Shown: positions 1-13,136, counted from the stretch's first letter. The stretch: DNA of 64,000 nt from Diphasiastrum complanatum (GCA_029204225.1 MU831996.1:1-64000), one strand, 5' to 3'. The notes: generated by a model not told the origin, from the sequence alone. Numbers and translations: made by a program.

Positions 1-261
1 ACGTCGGAACCCATCGTGGGCCCTATCCCGCTGACAGGGTCCCTAGACTGTGTTAGGCCTGCCATGGCTATGGACCGTGCCGGGGCACACTACTCACACT
101 GTCTTGCCCTGTTGGTCGTGTACGCTGGACACAACCCCTGACTGTGGTATCTGACCTCCTGTGTTCTCTAGGATTCGGCACTGGTTATGTGCTCGTAACC
201 TCCCTCCCCCTTAAGAACCGTCTTGGTCCTCTTAAGACAAAGTCTGGAAAAATTTTGCGAA

Positions 262-1690
262 GGTTCGTCTCGGCGTGTAGCACAAGATGGAACAGAGGGT
301 TTGAAAAACGGACCCCGTTCGGCGACAGTGGACCAATTCTTGAGAATGTTGGAAAGTAGTCCATTTAGTGGCAAATCCCCCCGACAAAAAGGGCGTTTCT
401 GGACAAACAACGTCAGAATTAAGCTGTAAATGGTCTCGTGGATTCGTGTTGAGCCCACGAACCTGTGGACACCTCCCGTCTGAAGTTCTGACCATTTTTT
501 ACTGAATCCGACCAATTCTTGGCTTGACGGGCCTAGAATCTCAGCATTATGTTTAGGGTTTTTGGTTCGGATGCACGTTTCCCTATGAGTAGTGAACCAT
601 TTGGAGCCCATGGAAAGTAGTCATTTAGTGGCATTCCCCCGGGCAGAAAGGGCGTTTATGGACAAACGACGTCAGAATTGAGCTACAAATGGTCATGTGG
701 GTTTGTGTCGAGCCCACGAACCTGTGGATACCTTTCGTTCGAAGTTTTGACCGTTTTTTATTGAATCTGACCAATTCTTGGGGTCAACGGGCCTAGAATC
801 CCAGGACTGCGTTTAGGGTTTCTAGTTCGGACGCACGTTTCGCTGTGAGTATTGAACTGTTTGGAGCCTGGTTTAGTCTTGTGAGTTCGTCTCGGCGTGT
901 AGCACAAGATGGAACAGAGGGTCCGAAAAACGGACCCCGTTCGGCGACAGTGGACCAATTCTTGAGAATGTTGGAAAGTAGTCAATTTAGTGGCAAATCC
1001 CCCCAACAAAAAGGGCGTTTCTGGACAAACAACGTCAGAATTAAGCTGCAAATGGTCTTGGGTTCGTGTTGAGCCCACGAACCTGTGGACACCTCCCGTC
1101 TGAAGTTCTGACCATTTTTTACTGAATCCGACCAATTCTTGGCTTGACGGGCCTAGAATCTCAACATTATGTTTAGGGTTTCTGGTTTGGACGCACGTTT
1201 CCCTATGAGTATTGAACCATTTGGAGCCCATGTTAGTGTTGTAGGTTTGTATCGACGTGCAGCATAGGACGAAACAGAGGGCCTGAAAAACGGACTCTGT
1301 TCGATGACACTGGACCAATTCTTGGAAATGTTGGAAAGTAGTCCATTTAGTGGCATTGCCCCCTACAGAAAGGGCGTTTATTGACAAACGGCGTCAGAAT
1401 TGAGCTGCAAATGGTCCTGTGGGTTTGTGTCGAGCCCAGAAACCTGTGGACACCTCGTTTAGGGTTTCTGGTTCGGACGCACTTTTTGCTATGAGTACTG
1501 AACCATTTGGAGCCCAGTTTAGTGCTGTAGGTTCGTATCGGTGCGCAGCACAGGACGGAACAGAGGGTCTGAAAAACGGACTCCGTTTGGCAACACTGGA
1601 CCAATTCTCGAGAATGTTGGAAAGCAGTCCATTTAGTGGCATTCCCCCCAATAGAAAGGGCGTTTTCGGACAAATGGCGTCGGATTTGAG
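262..1690. repeat. Diverged satellite array, monomer about 360 bp
   Basis: The same blocks recur in the same order. The block GTTCGTCTCGGCGTGTAGCA, or a close variant, starts near 262, 884, 1243 and 1529. The block GACAAACAACGTCAGAATT recurs near 401, 661, 1024, 1383 and 1669. Spacings of 359-363 bp give the full monomer, and the spacings of 260 and 286 bp mark monomers with internal deletions. Most monomers contain one GTTTAGGGTTT, which holds one plant telomere unit (TTTAGGG). Long reading frames across the array on both strands are by-products of the repeat. Bases 1-261 hold no feature I recognise. Confidence 0.85.
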
Positions 1691-1809
1691 CTACTCCCCA
1701 ACTCAGGGCATGACATAAACTTGCGTTATTTTTATGACAAATAAAGTGTTGTGTACCTTTGTCTAGTGTTCTCCATTAATATGATTTTGATATTGGATGT
1801 TAGGGTTTA

Positions 1810-1865
<56 letters not shown>

Positions 1866-2789
1866 TTTAGAGTTTAAGAGACGTAAGTCAAATGTGGCAA
1901 AAAGTTGGTCGGTAGACGGGGGAAACGTGTAGGGTGGGTGGAGTACAGGTGCGATTTTACTTTTTTACTTTTTTTTTTTCGGGGAAGGGGGGGGAGGGAG
2001 GGGTGTGGGTTTTGTTCCATGAGGAAAAAGGACCGAGAGCTTAAGGAAAAAGGGACATAGGTAGTGTTAAAAAATGTAACCTCCTCTAGAGCAAACCCAT
2101 AGCAAGCATACCTCCCGACTACCTTTGTAATCTCTTAAACTCCTCTACCCTTTCTAATTGCGATCTAAGTATCGAGGTTGAAAGATAAATGTATGGGGAT
2201 ATGGACTTTCCCCATACATGCATCCCTCTCCCCATCATTTTTAGTTAAAAAAGTGTGTATGCATGGGTGAGGAGGGGAGGATGGATGGGTGCACCCATAC
2301 ACATGCGCACAAATAGTTTTTTATATATATATATATATATATCATAGTTGCAAAAGCGATTCGCTGTTTGCGATTCAGACAACGAACTAAATGCGACCCC
2401 CGAATCACTAGAAGGTTGCGATTCGCTAGTTTTTTTTTTTTTTTGAAACTTTTTTTTGGGACAAAAAATTGCATACAATATGGGTATTAGGAGAGAAAAA
2501 GGAGAGGATCATGATTACATAGGCTTCCAGTCATTTCCGAACCAATGAGAGCAAAAAAGAAAGCATTATTCTGTATTAAACCTCTCTCTCTCTCTCTCTC
2601 TCTCTCACATCCACAACACGTGAAAAAAAGCATCATGTGTAATAATATCGGACCCATGGCACCTTAATGGAGTACAATGGATGTTTGAAGAACATAATCA
2701 AATGTAATGTACAACTAAAGAAAAGATCTGACTCATCTTATACAAGTAACCTTGCCTCTTTCAAGTACAAGAAGATTCATAGATTTTAC
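1691..2789. repeat. Non-coding spacer with GA, TA and CT microsatellites
   Basis: A GA run spans about 1812-1858, a TA run about 2321-2342 and a CT run about 2582-2608. A short inverted repeat, TGTATGGGG with CCCCATACA, lies near 2190-2219. Apparent reading frames over the homopolymers and microsatellites are low-complexity. No gene is seen. Confidence 0.8.
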
Positions 2790-3090
2790 ATCAATTAAAA
2801 TTGAACTCAACTTTGTGTCCTAAGTTTGCTGTCCTAAGTTCTTTTGCAGACCAAGGATGCGAAGTGCATTTAGAATGGACTTTTGCTTTTTCATTTTGGA
2901 AGTGGATCTTAACGGTACCTTCATCGATGATATAGTTAGCATCATTGTCGTCACCTATTTGTTGGTGACATTCGGGTGATATTGCTGGAACCACTCCTTG
3001 CGAAAGGTCATGTGTTGTGTAGCTCCAGAGTCCAAGTGTGTGTTGCCTCTATGACATTCACTTGCTATTGCTGATGCTGGTTTTATTTTA
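2790..3090 (-). pseudogene. Copia protease fragment (element H)
   Basis: Minus-strand translation gives the retropepsin active-site signature LDSGATQHMTF near 3050-3015. Further along are a degenerate protease tail and GHKVEFN near 2800. DSGATQHMT is the typical copia protease motif, with the catalytic Asp in DSG. Reading frames are broken by shifts, so this is a dead fragment of the gag-pol polyprotein. It continues from the gag relic and ends abruptly with no integrase. Confidence 0.75.
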
Positions 3091-3099
3091 GGATGATTC

Positions 3100-3852
3100 A
3101 ATCCTGGATATCATGATTGGTTCTCTTGCAGTACTTGCAAAACTTCTTGGCCTTTGAACATGATGCCTGCTCGTTCGTACGTTGTTGATTCTGATGGTTC
3201 TTCTTTTGAGTCTTCTTCTTCTTCTTCTTCTGCTTGTTCATGCCTTTCTCTAAGAATAAGGCTTGAGTCTCTGAACTGGCACCGGTTGCGAATCTCTCCT
3301 TCTTGCTTCTTCTTGGAGTAGCATTGCTATAACTCTTGAAAGAGCTATCTCTCTGCTTGTGTAGACACGATCATTACCCAACTTCGTATGAAGCAAATAA
3401 GCTTGATAGTAGGGTCATCTGAGTCTTGGACCATAGAGTCTATTGCAGCCACTTGTTCAAGCAGAATTTTGAAGTTGTTGAGATGATCAGTCATCGATTC
3501 ATTTTCTGACATTTGTAGCGAGAAGAATTTCTTACGTTGAATAAATTAGCAAATACAATTCTAATGTTGTAGAGAGTGTTCAAATTATTGCATACTTTTT
3601 TGGAAGTTTGGGTTTTGCTTACGTGGCCAAGCAATGAATCTTGAATGTTCAAGATCATAAAAGCAAACGCTTTGCCAGCCTTTACTTTCCACTTGAAAAG
3701 TGCTTGCTGATTAGTTGTTTTTCCTCCGTTTCTTCTATGACCTCCCATAACTCTTTAATCATTAAGATGTCTTTCATTTTAAATCTCCATATCTGGTAGT
3801 TATTTCTGTCCAGTTTGTCAATCATTGACATTGTATTGTTGGAGGAATCCAT
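3100..3852 (-). pseudogene. Copia gag relic (element H)
   Basis: The likely start is the ATG at 3852-3850, followed by a gag N-terminus containing IDKLDRNNYQIWRFKMK and ELWEVIEE, typical of the copia gag (UBN2-type) family. The middle shows KAFAFMILNIQDSLLGHV. Near 3150-3110 lies a zinc knuckle, FCKYCKRTNHDI, whose last Cys is lost next to a stop codon. Gag forms the nucleocapsid that packages retrotransposon RNA. Frameshifts and stops show it is inactive. Confidence 0.8.
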
Positions 3853-3983
3853 ATGTGGATAATAATGACAAGTTGACTAATGAATGAATGACTGTTGCTA
3901 GCTTTTCTTAATCTAAGATGGTTCAAGCAATCTATCAGGTTCAAGTAGCTATGCGCTCTAATATTCCGTTTTATCAATAACCA

Positions 3984-3996
3984 GACTTTGATACCA
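3984..3996 (-). promoter_or_regulatory. Primer-binding site of element H (initiator tRNA-Met type)
   Basis: The minus strand reads TGGTATCAAAGTC, one substitution from the usual TGGTATCAGAG, directly after an LTR end in CA. It primes minus-strand cDNA synthesis in plant copia elements. It fixes the element's orientation and the inner border of the LTR at 3997. Confidence 0.8.
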
Positions 3997-5450
3997 TGTG
4001 GGTTATGGTGGTGTATGCTGAAGGGTACGACTCAAGGGATTCACACGAGTATGGAAACTTTGATACTTGGTTCTATATGATTAGATATTTGGAATTACCT
4101 ATAAGTTCTATAAGTATATAATTTTTTGCAAATTGATTAGTATGCTTATGATACTATCAGACTATCGATCTAGCCTGCTATTCGGAACTAGTTGAGGTGT
4201 CGTAGACAGCCATGGTAGTTCTGATAATCGCTGGTTAGCTCGATCAGTCAGTTAGCAGTGTGAATAAAGAATGTAGAGAGATATAGAACAAATCAAGATT
4301 GAAAGCTGAACCTTGAGCCTGTGCTGAATAAACTAGTACAAACATATCAGAGATAATATGAAATTATCAGAGAAAGCATAGCAAGTGGCATTCATGCATT
4401 AAGATGTATTTGGAATGATCCTTGAAAGGTATATCATTTAGTAACGAAACTGTTGTATACACTGATATAAAGCATTCACGTCTTGCACGGACATCTCAGA
4501 TCAGTATGAAGACTGATAATATTATGCTGAATTGACCAAAACAATCACGCAGACATTTGACGCTTAGTTCGCTGTCGCTACTTGTTTGATGGATCTGATT
4601 GCATGTATCTTTATTCTCATGCTTAGAGTATCATGCATTACATTCCATACGTGATTGTCTTGCGATCATGCAGACAGTAGCTGATTATCAGACGACCATT
4701 CGAACATTAGCTCTCGCCCTAATTCTATACTTGTATAGATAGAGAGCACAAGTGCTTGGAGATTTATGATAGCTGCCAGGTTAAGTACATGATACTAAAG
4801 GCGGTAGATTGATATACCATGTCCTAACTCAGACTTACTATACCTCATACAAGCAGCAGTAGATGTCTAACATAGTTGTTGAAGATCGTACTTTTCGCCG
4901 TCAGTGCATTGAATCGCGATCATGGTATTTCGGCAGTTTATATTTTGTTCATTTCTTGCATACGCTCTTGAGTTTAAGGGCAGTCCTTAAAGGAAAAGGA
5001 CTTGTGAGAGGAAGAGTTCCTTTTGGAGTGGCACCATGAAAATGCCGTTTGCCATTTTTGTTGACTAGTCAATGTCGGCATTTCATGGTTTCTCCAAATG
5101 GGCGTTTGGCACTTGATTTGGCATTTGTTGTTAGCCTTTATACTGATCAACATTTTCGGCATTTATGCCGTTCGGCATTATGAGGTTGTGTAAGTTGGGA
5201 AAAATGCTGATTGGCATTTTTCAGGACTTAGGCCTTTTGGCATTTTGCCAACTTATATGCCTTTCGACACCGAGTATTTCTGCAGACGGTGCCGAATGCC
5301 GTGTATTTTTGCAGATTGTTGCCGAATCCCATGTATTTATGCAGACTTTGCCGAATCTCTTGTATTTATGCAAAGTGTTAGAAAAATAGAACAAATCTGC
5401 ATACTTGATAGGTCCTTTTAAAAAATAGAATTTAGGTGGGAATTCTATCA
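3997..5450 (-). repeat. LTR-like region of element H, outer boundary uncertain
   Basis: The inner border is set by the primer-binding site. The sequence is rich in short repeated words around GCCGAAT, GCATTT and GTATTTATGCAGA (for example 5280-5380), a texture also seen in the LTR of element A near 32330-32430. No second LTR is present in the window for comparison, so the outer end is a guess. Confidence 0.45.
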
Positions 5451-8400
5451 CTGTTTAGCAATCATTACCTCTCTTTGACATTATACTGTGTGATTGTTCT
5501 GGAGTTGATTAGTAGCAAGTTGTCCACTTCTAAGGCCTTCACTTGGAACTCTTGTTGCTCAACTTCGTAGGGCATATTATAGGATGTACCATTAGAAATT
5601 CAAAATTGATGGAAGAATTTGTCCCATGGGCTCAAGTAGTGTACTGATAGCTCATTGTTTGCGGGTTCAAGGTCCCAGCAGCTAATGACTTGTCCTTAAC
5701 TCCTACAGTCAGCCATGATGGCTCTTGAGTGGTCAACCCAAGAAAATAGATGCTTGAAGTAGACTGCTTATGTTTTTTGGTGATTTAGCTCCTTGAGAAT
5801 CTTACGGGCATATAGAGTCCTTTGAAATATGGCATTTATCCTTCTACATTGGAATAGCTACTTCTTTTGCCACTGGTATAGAGCTCACATTTCATTGATC
5901 TCCAACTACATCTCCTTTGTCGCTTACACGATGTACTTGAGTATAAGTGCCTCATGTTGCAGATGGCATGACTAGCTTCTCCTCACTTATAGCTAAGATG
6001 ACCATAGTTGGAGCCAAAAATCTATGTTCAGGCTGAAAAGTCCAGGGCATTGTGCTGGAGATTGCAGTAAGCTTGTTATTGCTACTATTCACTTGAATGA
6101 TGCTGTTGATGATGATGTTGCTGTTTATGCCGGATTATTGGTGAGTTGCTGATGTGACTGCCTGGTTCGATGGTGCTCGCTGTTGATGATGATGTTGCTA
6201 TTTATGCCGGATTATTGTGTTGAGTTGCTGATATGACTGCCTGGTTCGATGGTGCTCCACAGTGCATGCCAAGCCCAAAGAGAGTTTGGAAGAACAGATA
6301 CTTCTATCTTTGCCAGTATTCTAGCGCTTTCTCAAAATCCTTAATAGCCCTATGCGGCTTAATTCTTTGCAAGTTGAAGTTGCTTGTCCTAACTCTCTTT
6401 GCAGGATGCCCATCATCCAACCAACTTGGCAATATTATATTATTTTGGGCACAAACTGGTTCTCGACACTAGCAAACATGGTTCTGAATACGGGACAAAG
6501 ACTTTGAAAGCTCACACATTCTGACAAATAATCTCTTCTACAGAGTTTTTATGAATATGAACACTATCCTGAGAACTATCGTTCTTACCATCATCTTCTC
6601 AAGGTGTGCGCAACACCTCTTTGTGATAGCTTTCTATCATGATATCTGGCTTTATCATATGTTTTTATACCTTTGCTTGGGAATGATCATCGTTTGACAG
6701 TTTGCTGCTCTATTGTTCCAACTCTTTTTTATCCTGGATATCTTGTGGATGTATTCATAACCAGAGAGAACAGTCTGTGTCATTTAGATCGTCCTTTGCT
6801 GTGCATCATGCATATGGATACTTTAAAATGGAAATGATGCAAGTAGTTCTTCTGAAGGTTTCTTTTTGTGACCTTAATAAACTGTTTCAATGAGTAACTT
6901 ATCGAGTATAAGATTTTAACCCGAAGTTCCTATTGAAGGCTACACCTTAGATTGTTGAATCCTTGTTCGGGGGGAGAATACACACTCATTTCTGGTACTT
7001 TTAACAGTAATTTTTGCAAGTCATTCCTGGTACTTGTAACCAGTAAATTCTGGATATTATTATGGAATTAGAACTTTGGACTAGGAGGCTGGATTTCCTG
7101 CCAAAGACTTATGAACTGATCAAGCCCTCTGACAGTTCAAACCCTACGTTTGTTTCATCATGAAATAAAATTAGGCAGGCCTGTCCTATCCCCGAGGTGG
7201 CTTGGCTTTGCCGCATTGCCTGTGGCTTTGCTGTGTTGTCAGCCTGTTTCTTGTTAGGCCTGTCTCTCTAGTTTTTCTGTGTTGGAACCAGGAAGAAATA
7301 ATCACTTGATAATGTTTGAGCAAAAGACCATGTGCTTTGAGAATCGTTGAATGTGTTTTGAAAACCCTTTTAGCTGTATCAAATGAATCACCAAAGAGGA
7401 TGTGTTTGTATCTATCCTTTTTTTAATAGGAATTTGGTAGACCTTTAAAGTACATGCACTTAATTATCTCTGAAGATGGTGTTGGTTGGTGCTTGTGAAC
7501 GTACAGACATTGTCTGGTAGACACAATTAGTATGTTTTACTAGCTTCTGGTTTTGGTTTAAGCATGAATAGCTATCACACTTATAAATGAAGGGTTAAAA
7601 AAAAAATTTATTCCATTTCAACGACCTATTGACCTATTGTCCTCCCCAAAGGAACTGAGAACTTTCACATAGCATATGAGTTTGGTTTGAGATTTCATGT
7701 GCATCAACATATTATTATTATCAACATGTCATTATTTGACATGTAGTAAGATACATCAATAAATCCTAGAAAATACAACTTTTGTGCTTATTAAAGAGCT
7801 CCTAAATGTTCATATTGATGAAGTTATGAACATGTCTTTTTGGATCACGTCACATTCTTTTTCTCACCCTTTTCAATTTGATCTTCTTTCTATTTGTGCT
7901 CTTTTATCACAGGCAGTTGGTCATGGATTCTTATTGCTACTTTTTAAGTTTCAAATGATGTCCCTTGAAACAGTTATCTTCTACTGGTCTTGTAGATTTC
8001 ACTTATATTTTTGTAGGTCATTCATGGGGGGTGGATTTGTTGATTGCTAAGAAATTCAATGTATGCTTGCAACCTCTATCTACTTTTTGGGCCTTTAGTA
8101 ATATATTCAAAATTCAAATTGTTGGCGAACGTTGCTTCTTTCAACGTTTGATAGATTCTGGAGGTTGTCACAAACATGTGCAAAAGTTTGAAAGCTAATG
8201 TGTAGTGTGATTCTTGGCATACAAAAGATTTTGAAAATGTGATGTAACCAGCTTTACTGCATGCATTTTCTAGTGGTGTCTATTGCTGGTAATCAGCACA
8301 ATTGTGAAGTCAAGCAATGGACAATTAATGATGGCGTATGTATACATAATTGTGTTGTGATTCTTCATTGAGCATTGGTCTAACTTGGTGGATTTTGTTC

Positions 8401-10911
8401 AATTCTTTGCAATGTCTTCAATTTCCCATCAACACGAGTACGTCGTTCTTCTTCATTGAGTAATGGCCTGTCTTTGTGGAGTTTGAGATCTTTGTTGTTC
8501 TCTATGCAAGAGAGCCTGCTGTACACCTTGTTGTCTAAGAAGGAACTTCCAAGTCAAAGGTTGAGACAATATACTGATTCTAATGTGTATTTATAGTGCC
8601 TAAATTATTGATAGAAATGCGAAAGAAAACAATGTTTTAATTAGAACTTTTCACAAAGATTACTAGCATGCAGAACTTGAAATTTTAAATTGGAAAATGA
8701 GTGGTGCAGGTTTTTGCTTATAAAGTCGTGCATAGCAATCTAAAATATCAAATTGTACAATGTATGGTATAAAGTTTTAGCAAAACGCATTTGGATTGTG
8801 GGTTGAGGAATATGATGTGAGTCCATCGAACTTGGAACAAGTTATATCGCAATAATTGTAATATAAGAATTTTTTGTTGGAGCCTTTCAAAGAATTTATC
8901 ATAGTATCAATTTTAGTTACACCAAGAGCCCTAGGGTGGATGCTTGTGTTAAAAAGTTCCAGCTTTTAAGATTTCAATCTAGAATTTTTTTCATTTCGTA
9001 GATTTATGTATGCACATATACAATATGATAGCAATTCACTGATCACATGACATTTGTATTGTATAAGTTTTATTTATAACATTTTACCCCTTGAGTCTTG
9101 TTATTGGCCTAGTCCTAGCCATTTTTTTTAACAAGTGTGTGAGAAGGAATCTTTTTGGGAAATGGGTGGGTATCGACCTAAATAAGCCTTGAAAACAATT
9201 CTACTTGTTGTATAGCAATGTCCAAGATTGTGCTTATTTTTTACTTTGTGGACAATATTGCATTTCCTATCTAAATTATGTTCAACACAATTGGCATCAC
9301 TACGGTTGTTGTGCCTGTATTATGTGGCTTCGAACTTTAAACATCCCATGTTCCTTCTAGAGTCCAAAGTACCAAATGAAGAAATGCATGTGTTCCATCA
9401 AAATGCAAAACCATCTCATTCAACTTTAATGCACACACCTTCAATGTCTCATCTGAGATGAGAAAAAAAAATCTTTCTACTTGTCATCACTAAAGGTTTG
9501 GAAACAACATCCAATTGTAAATGTACATATAAATGTTTGTTTGTATTTGCATGCCCCAATAAAAATATCTTTATCTTTGCTCTTGTGATAAGCGATGATT
9601 TTGCAAGATGTAACACTATGTTGGCCAATTTTTAAGAAGTCTATTACCTCCTCAAGACTCCAATATGGTTTGTAGTAGTCCTCTGTCAACTACCATGTCT
9701 TTTTGAATGTGGGTTGTTGGGATGAGTTCTCAACCCTCAATGCACTTCTTTTGTTCACAAGAAGTCTTTGCCTTTTGCAACGATTGACTTCTAGAGGTAT
9801 TGCTCTTTTCCTTCCTCACAAAATTGCTTTGTGATCGTCTCTCTTGACTTTGAAAAGGCTTCATTCCATGTAACAGTTGAGGGACTTTCTCACCTCAAGC
9901 TTGGCTCCTCCACAAGCTCTTTAGGGTCAGTAGAGCTTTGGTACTATGCCGAGATTCTAAGTTCTAAGCACATTATAGCAACCTCACAAAATCATAGTAG
10001 CAATAACAAGAATAGAAAGAGAGAGTAACAAAACCATAGCCGCCATGTGACTCTACTTCTCTTTTGGCATAACAGATTGATGCTTACAAGCGAAAACCCT
10101 TATCAGGGCTAATGAAAAAATAACAAATCAACTAAGTAGTAAGTTCATGCCATGTATTTATTAACAAAAATAGAAGAAGATCTAGTGAACAAAATTGAGC
10201 ATTGATTTTGATATTTTGTATACGATAGTTTCATCCATGAGATTGTGAACATGTGTGTACTATAGGCAAGTATTGGGAAACATGTGATGAAGTTTCCTAA
10301 TAGATGTGACATTTGTAATTGACAATGAAGGTTTTTCTAAGAAATGCAAAGTGCTTTTAAAACCAACTAGACTTTCTAAATATTGGTAACCAACAAATTC
10401 CCATCGCTCTTTATTTTACCTAAAAGCCACTTATACCATAGTAACAAAAAAAATGCATACAAGGACAAGGGCTAAAAAGATACTATTGCTATTAATATTC
10501 CAACATTATTGGCTGATTCATATACTATGTGATTTTGATATCTATTTGAACATGTTTATGTTGAATTTCACATGCGTGGGAGTGCCCAAAAGTGTGATTG
10601 TGATCTCCTAAGATGTGGTGATTGCACATCGATCATACACAGATTGAAAACCAAGATCTATTCCATCAATCTGAGGCAAGAGCACTAAAAATCATGTATT
10701 TTTCAATCATACAAGTAAAATCACATGTGTGGAGACGTGTGCAACAAAATACTAAGTACGTAGTGTAGAAATCTCATTAACTCCAAAAATTTCAATACAA
10801 ATGGACTATTGCCTCTATATGTAGTTACTCGAGGTAGAGGGGAGTGAAACATGATTGGATCCCTTCTTTTCCTCCTCAAAATCCTAATGGTTGAGTGACA
10901 TATGAGCACTC
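5451..10911. other. Non-coding stretch without recognised genes
   Basis: Nothing here resembles a protein family on either strand. Reading frames are short (under 90 codons), AT-rich and without motifs. A 77 bp direct duplication lies at 6102-6257. A weak tRNA-B-box-like string near 5660 lacks a matching A box. The stretch is probably decayed intergenic repeat DNA. Confidence 0.6.
6102..6257. repeat. 77 bp tandem duplication
   Basis: Two adjacent copies (6102-6178 and 6179-6257) begin GCTGTTGATGATGATGTTGC and end CGATGGTGCTC. They differ by a few substitutions and a 2 bp insertion. This looks like replication slippage on a GAT-rich word. Confidence 0.85.
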
Positions 10912-12202
10912 TGTTGGAGTTTAATCTTACTCCTCATCTTTTTCACTCCCTTTCGTCTCTTAAGGAAAATTTCTCTCTCAAACATTATGCAAAAATACAC
11001 TATCTTTTACACAGTCTATAGAAATACACGGAAAACTTCAACAGACAGAAACCACAAGGAACCGTAAGTGTTTCGCCTACGGTTTGAATGAAGTAAACGA
11101 ATCAAAAGCAACCGCAAGGTCAATGATTGCGGTCACATACGAAGACTCATTGCAAAGTCTCGCCTATAGTCTGAATGAAGTGAACGAACCAAAAGCTACC
11201 GCAAGGTCAACGATTGTGATCACATACGAAGACTCATTGCAAAGTCTCGCCTACGATCTGAACGAAGTGAACGAACCGAAAGCTACTGAAAGGTCAACGA
11301 TTGCGGTCACATACGAAGACTCATTACAAAGTCTCACCTTCGGTCTGAACGAAGTGAATGAACCGAAAGCTACCGCAAGGTCAATGATTGCGGTCACATA
11401 CGAAGACCGAACTGCAAAGTCTTTATTACGGTCACCTACGAAGTGAATGAATGACAACTTCTCACACTCTTGACGCATACAAAGGAAATCCTTTGCAATA
11501 CTTCTTCACGTCTTCACGCTTTGTCAATAACTGATCTATGGATCAAGTACAAGAGCAATTAAATGATCTTTTATACTGTAATTAGAATAACTCAAGATCT
11601 TCTGACAACCATATATAAACAAGTGAACGATTAGAAGTACATATATATTCATATTCAACAGATTCGATCTTTGATTATTGATCGATGTGTTGACAGAGAT
11701 CAAACGATCAAAATTGGTCTTCTAGTATTTGACTCCTAGAGTTAGAGATCATTTTAGAGAGAGTACAAGAGTATTCTAAAAGATAGCATTCATTAGCTTC
11801 TGTAAGTAGGATCACGCGCTTCGTGCTACTGTTCTGTGATCTGCTGATAGTTGTTATTACAGCACAAAGAAGCGCTATTTTTTTATAATAGTTGTATTCT
11901 TGTTGAATGCTTGAATGTCTCTCACTCTTTACTTTCTTATCAGAACCTATCTATCAGAAACGGGTTGTCTCAGACGCCTCAACGGTCGCATTCTCTATGG
12001 TTGTCTATGACACCTACTCTGACATCTAAACAAATCAAAAATTGCTCTATCATTCCTTTTTCTAAGTAATCCAAGATCCTTCATTATCAGTTTGTCCAAA
12101 CTGTTTCATATAGTTTTTTTATTTATTGGGGTAACAGCCTCTATTCCGCTGCGGACTATCAGACCACCCTTTGTGTGTGTCAGTTCGTCATCTTTCCCAA
12201 CA
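10912..12202 (+). repeat. 5' LTR of element F
   Basis: It starts TGTTGGAGTTTAATC and ends CCCAACA, so the termini are TGTTGG...CAACA. The first ~700 bp match the 3' LTR at 15955-16640. It carries the 87 bp tandem array at 11086-11440. Length is 1291 bp. It would hold the promoter and polyadenylation signal, but no unambiguous TATA box was assigned. Confidence 0.85.
11086..11440 (+). repeat. 87 bp tandem repeats inside the 5' LTR of F
   Basis: The word GAATGAAGTGAACGAACC, or a close variant, recurs at 11086, 11173, 11260 and 11347, a period of exactly 87 bp. Because 87 is divisible by three, a frame stays open across the array (11084-11446) and reads as ~29-residue repeats such as NEVNEPKATARSTI. 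The same array is in the 3' LTR. It is most likely an LTR U3-type repeat and not a protein gene. Confidence 0.9.
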
Positions 12203-12205
12203 GAG

Positions 12206-12220
12206 TGGCATTAGAGTGAG
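12206..12220 (+). promoter_or_regulatory. Degenerate primer-binding site of F
   Basis: TGGCATTAGAGTGAG lies three bases after the LTR end and is a diverged form of the tRNA-Met-complementary TGGTATCAGAGC. Its position supports the LTR boundary. Confidence 0.6.
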
Positions 12221-12320
12221 TTTTGAATTTAATAGAGTCTTAAGATAAAGAACCTTATACATTTTTGTTTTTCCAGAGCTAGTTTTATATTGGATTTGTA
12301 ATCTCTGTTCATCGATCATC

Positions 12321-13136
12321 ATGGAAGGCTCCAACCTCTGAGATCCACTTGATCAACAAGTTCAACGGAGATGATCTTCACATGTGAAAATTCAAGATGA
12401 GGATGATCTTGATCGAAAAGGAGCTATGGGGATACGTTAATGGTTCTATAGCCAGGCCGATGGAACCAGAAATGATACCAACATGGGAAGCAAAAGAATG
12501 CAAACTTCTTGCCATCATATCCTTGAATATGAAAGACACTCAAATTGCTCACGTATCAAACAATACCACCTCCAAAGAAGCGTGGGATATCCTAACAATA
12601 ATCTATGAGACTTCAGATGTGTCGACTCGTCTCTTCTTGATAAAGAAGGTCCTTACACTCAAAATGAGTGAAGGCACCTCAGTCAATGACTATTTGAATG
12701 AGTTTAAGCAGTTGCTTAATCAACTAGCTGCAATAGGTTCACCTATGTTAGAAGAGGACTCTACGATGTCTCTTCTAGCTAGTCTTCCACCCTCCTACGA
12801 CAATCTGGTATTGCTTCTGAGCAATACACTTGCGCTGTCTCTGTAGAAACTGATAGCAAGCTTATTATAGGAAGAAGTACGGAGAAAGAGCTTATCTACA
12901 ACGAGTACCAAGACAATGGCCTTCTACTCCAATAAGCAATAGTCCAAGAAGAAGAAGAACTTCAAGGATAAGAAGACCAAGGCGGAGTAGCCAGATTCAA
13001 CACAACAACCGCTGAACAATCGACAAAAACAACCTACCAAGACCAAACTATTTTGTAGATACTACAAAAGATCCAATCACGACATCAAAGACTGTCGGAT
13101 ACTCAAGCACAACGAAGCCAAAAAGAAGATGCAATA
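12321..13136 (+). pseudogene. Copia gag relic (element F)
   Basis: An ATG at 12321 begins a gag that is broken early by stops. An open stretch (12397-12846) follows with WEAKECKLLAIISLNMKD and SVNDYLNEFKQLLNQLAAIG, typical of copia gag. The zinc knuckle near 13051-13095 reads CRYYKRSNHDIKDC, so its second Cys has become Tyr. Its role would be nucleocapsid assembly in the cytoplasm. It is inactive here. Confidence 0.85.

Larger units (their letters stand above)
2790..5450 (-). mobile_element. Copia element H: truncated relic (LTR, PBS, gag, protease)
   Basis: Read on the minus strand, an LTR-like region (from ~5450 down to 3997) is followed by a primer-binding site, a gag and a protease fragment. 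The copy then stops near 2790. Integrase, reverse transcriptase and the second LTR are absent. The outer end of the LTR is not defined, because I could not find its terminal dinucleotide. Gag and protease resemble those of elements A and F in this window, so all three belong to related copia lineages. Confidence 0.75.

Noticed and set aside
758-1387. A 209-codon minus-strand reading frame over the satellite (and several shorter ones)
   Set aside because: The frame is made of satellite monomers, repeats with them, and exists on both strands. There is no protein motif.
5650-5690. tRNA gene or SINE suggested by GGGTTCAAGGTCCC
   Set aside because: Only a B-box-like word is present. There is no A box, cloverleaf or poly-A/target duplication. 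A similar word near 26610 lies inside the large inverted repeat.
11084-11446. A 120-codon repeat protein in the LTR of F
   Set aside because: The frame is open only because the DNA repeat is 87 bp. It lies in an LTR and the opposite strand is also open.
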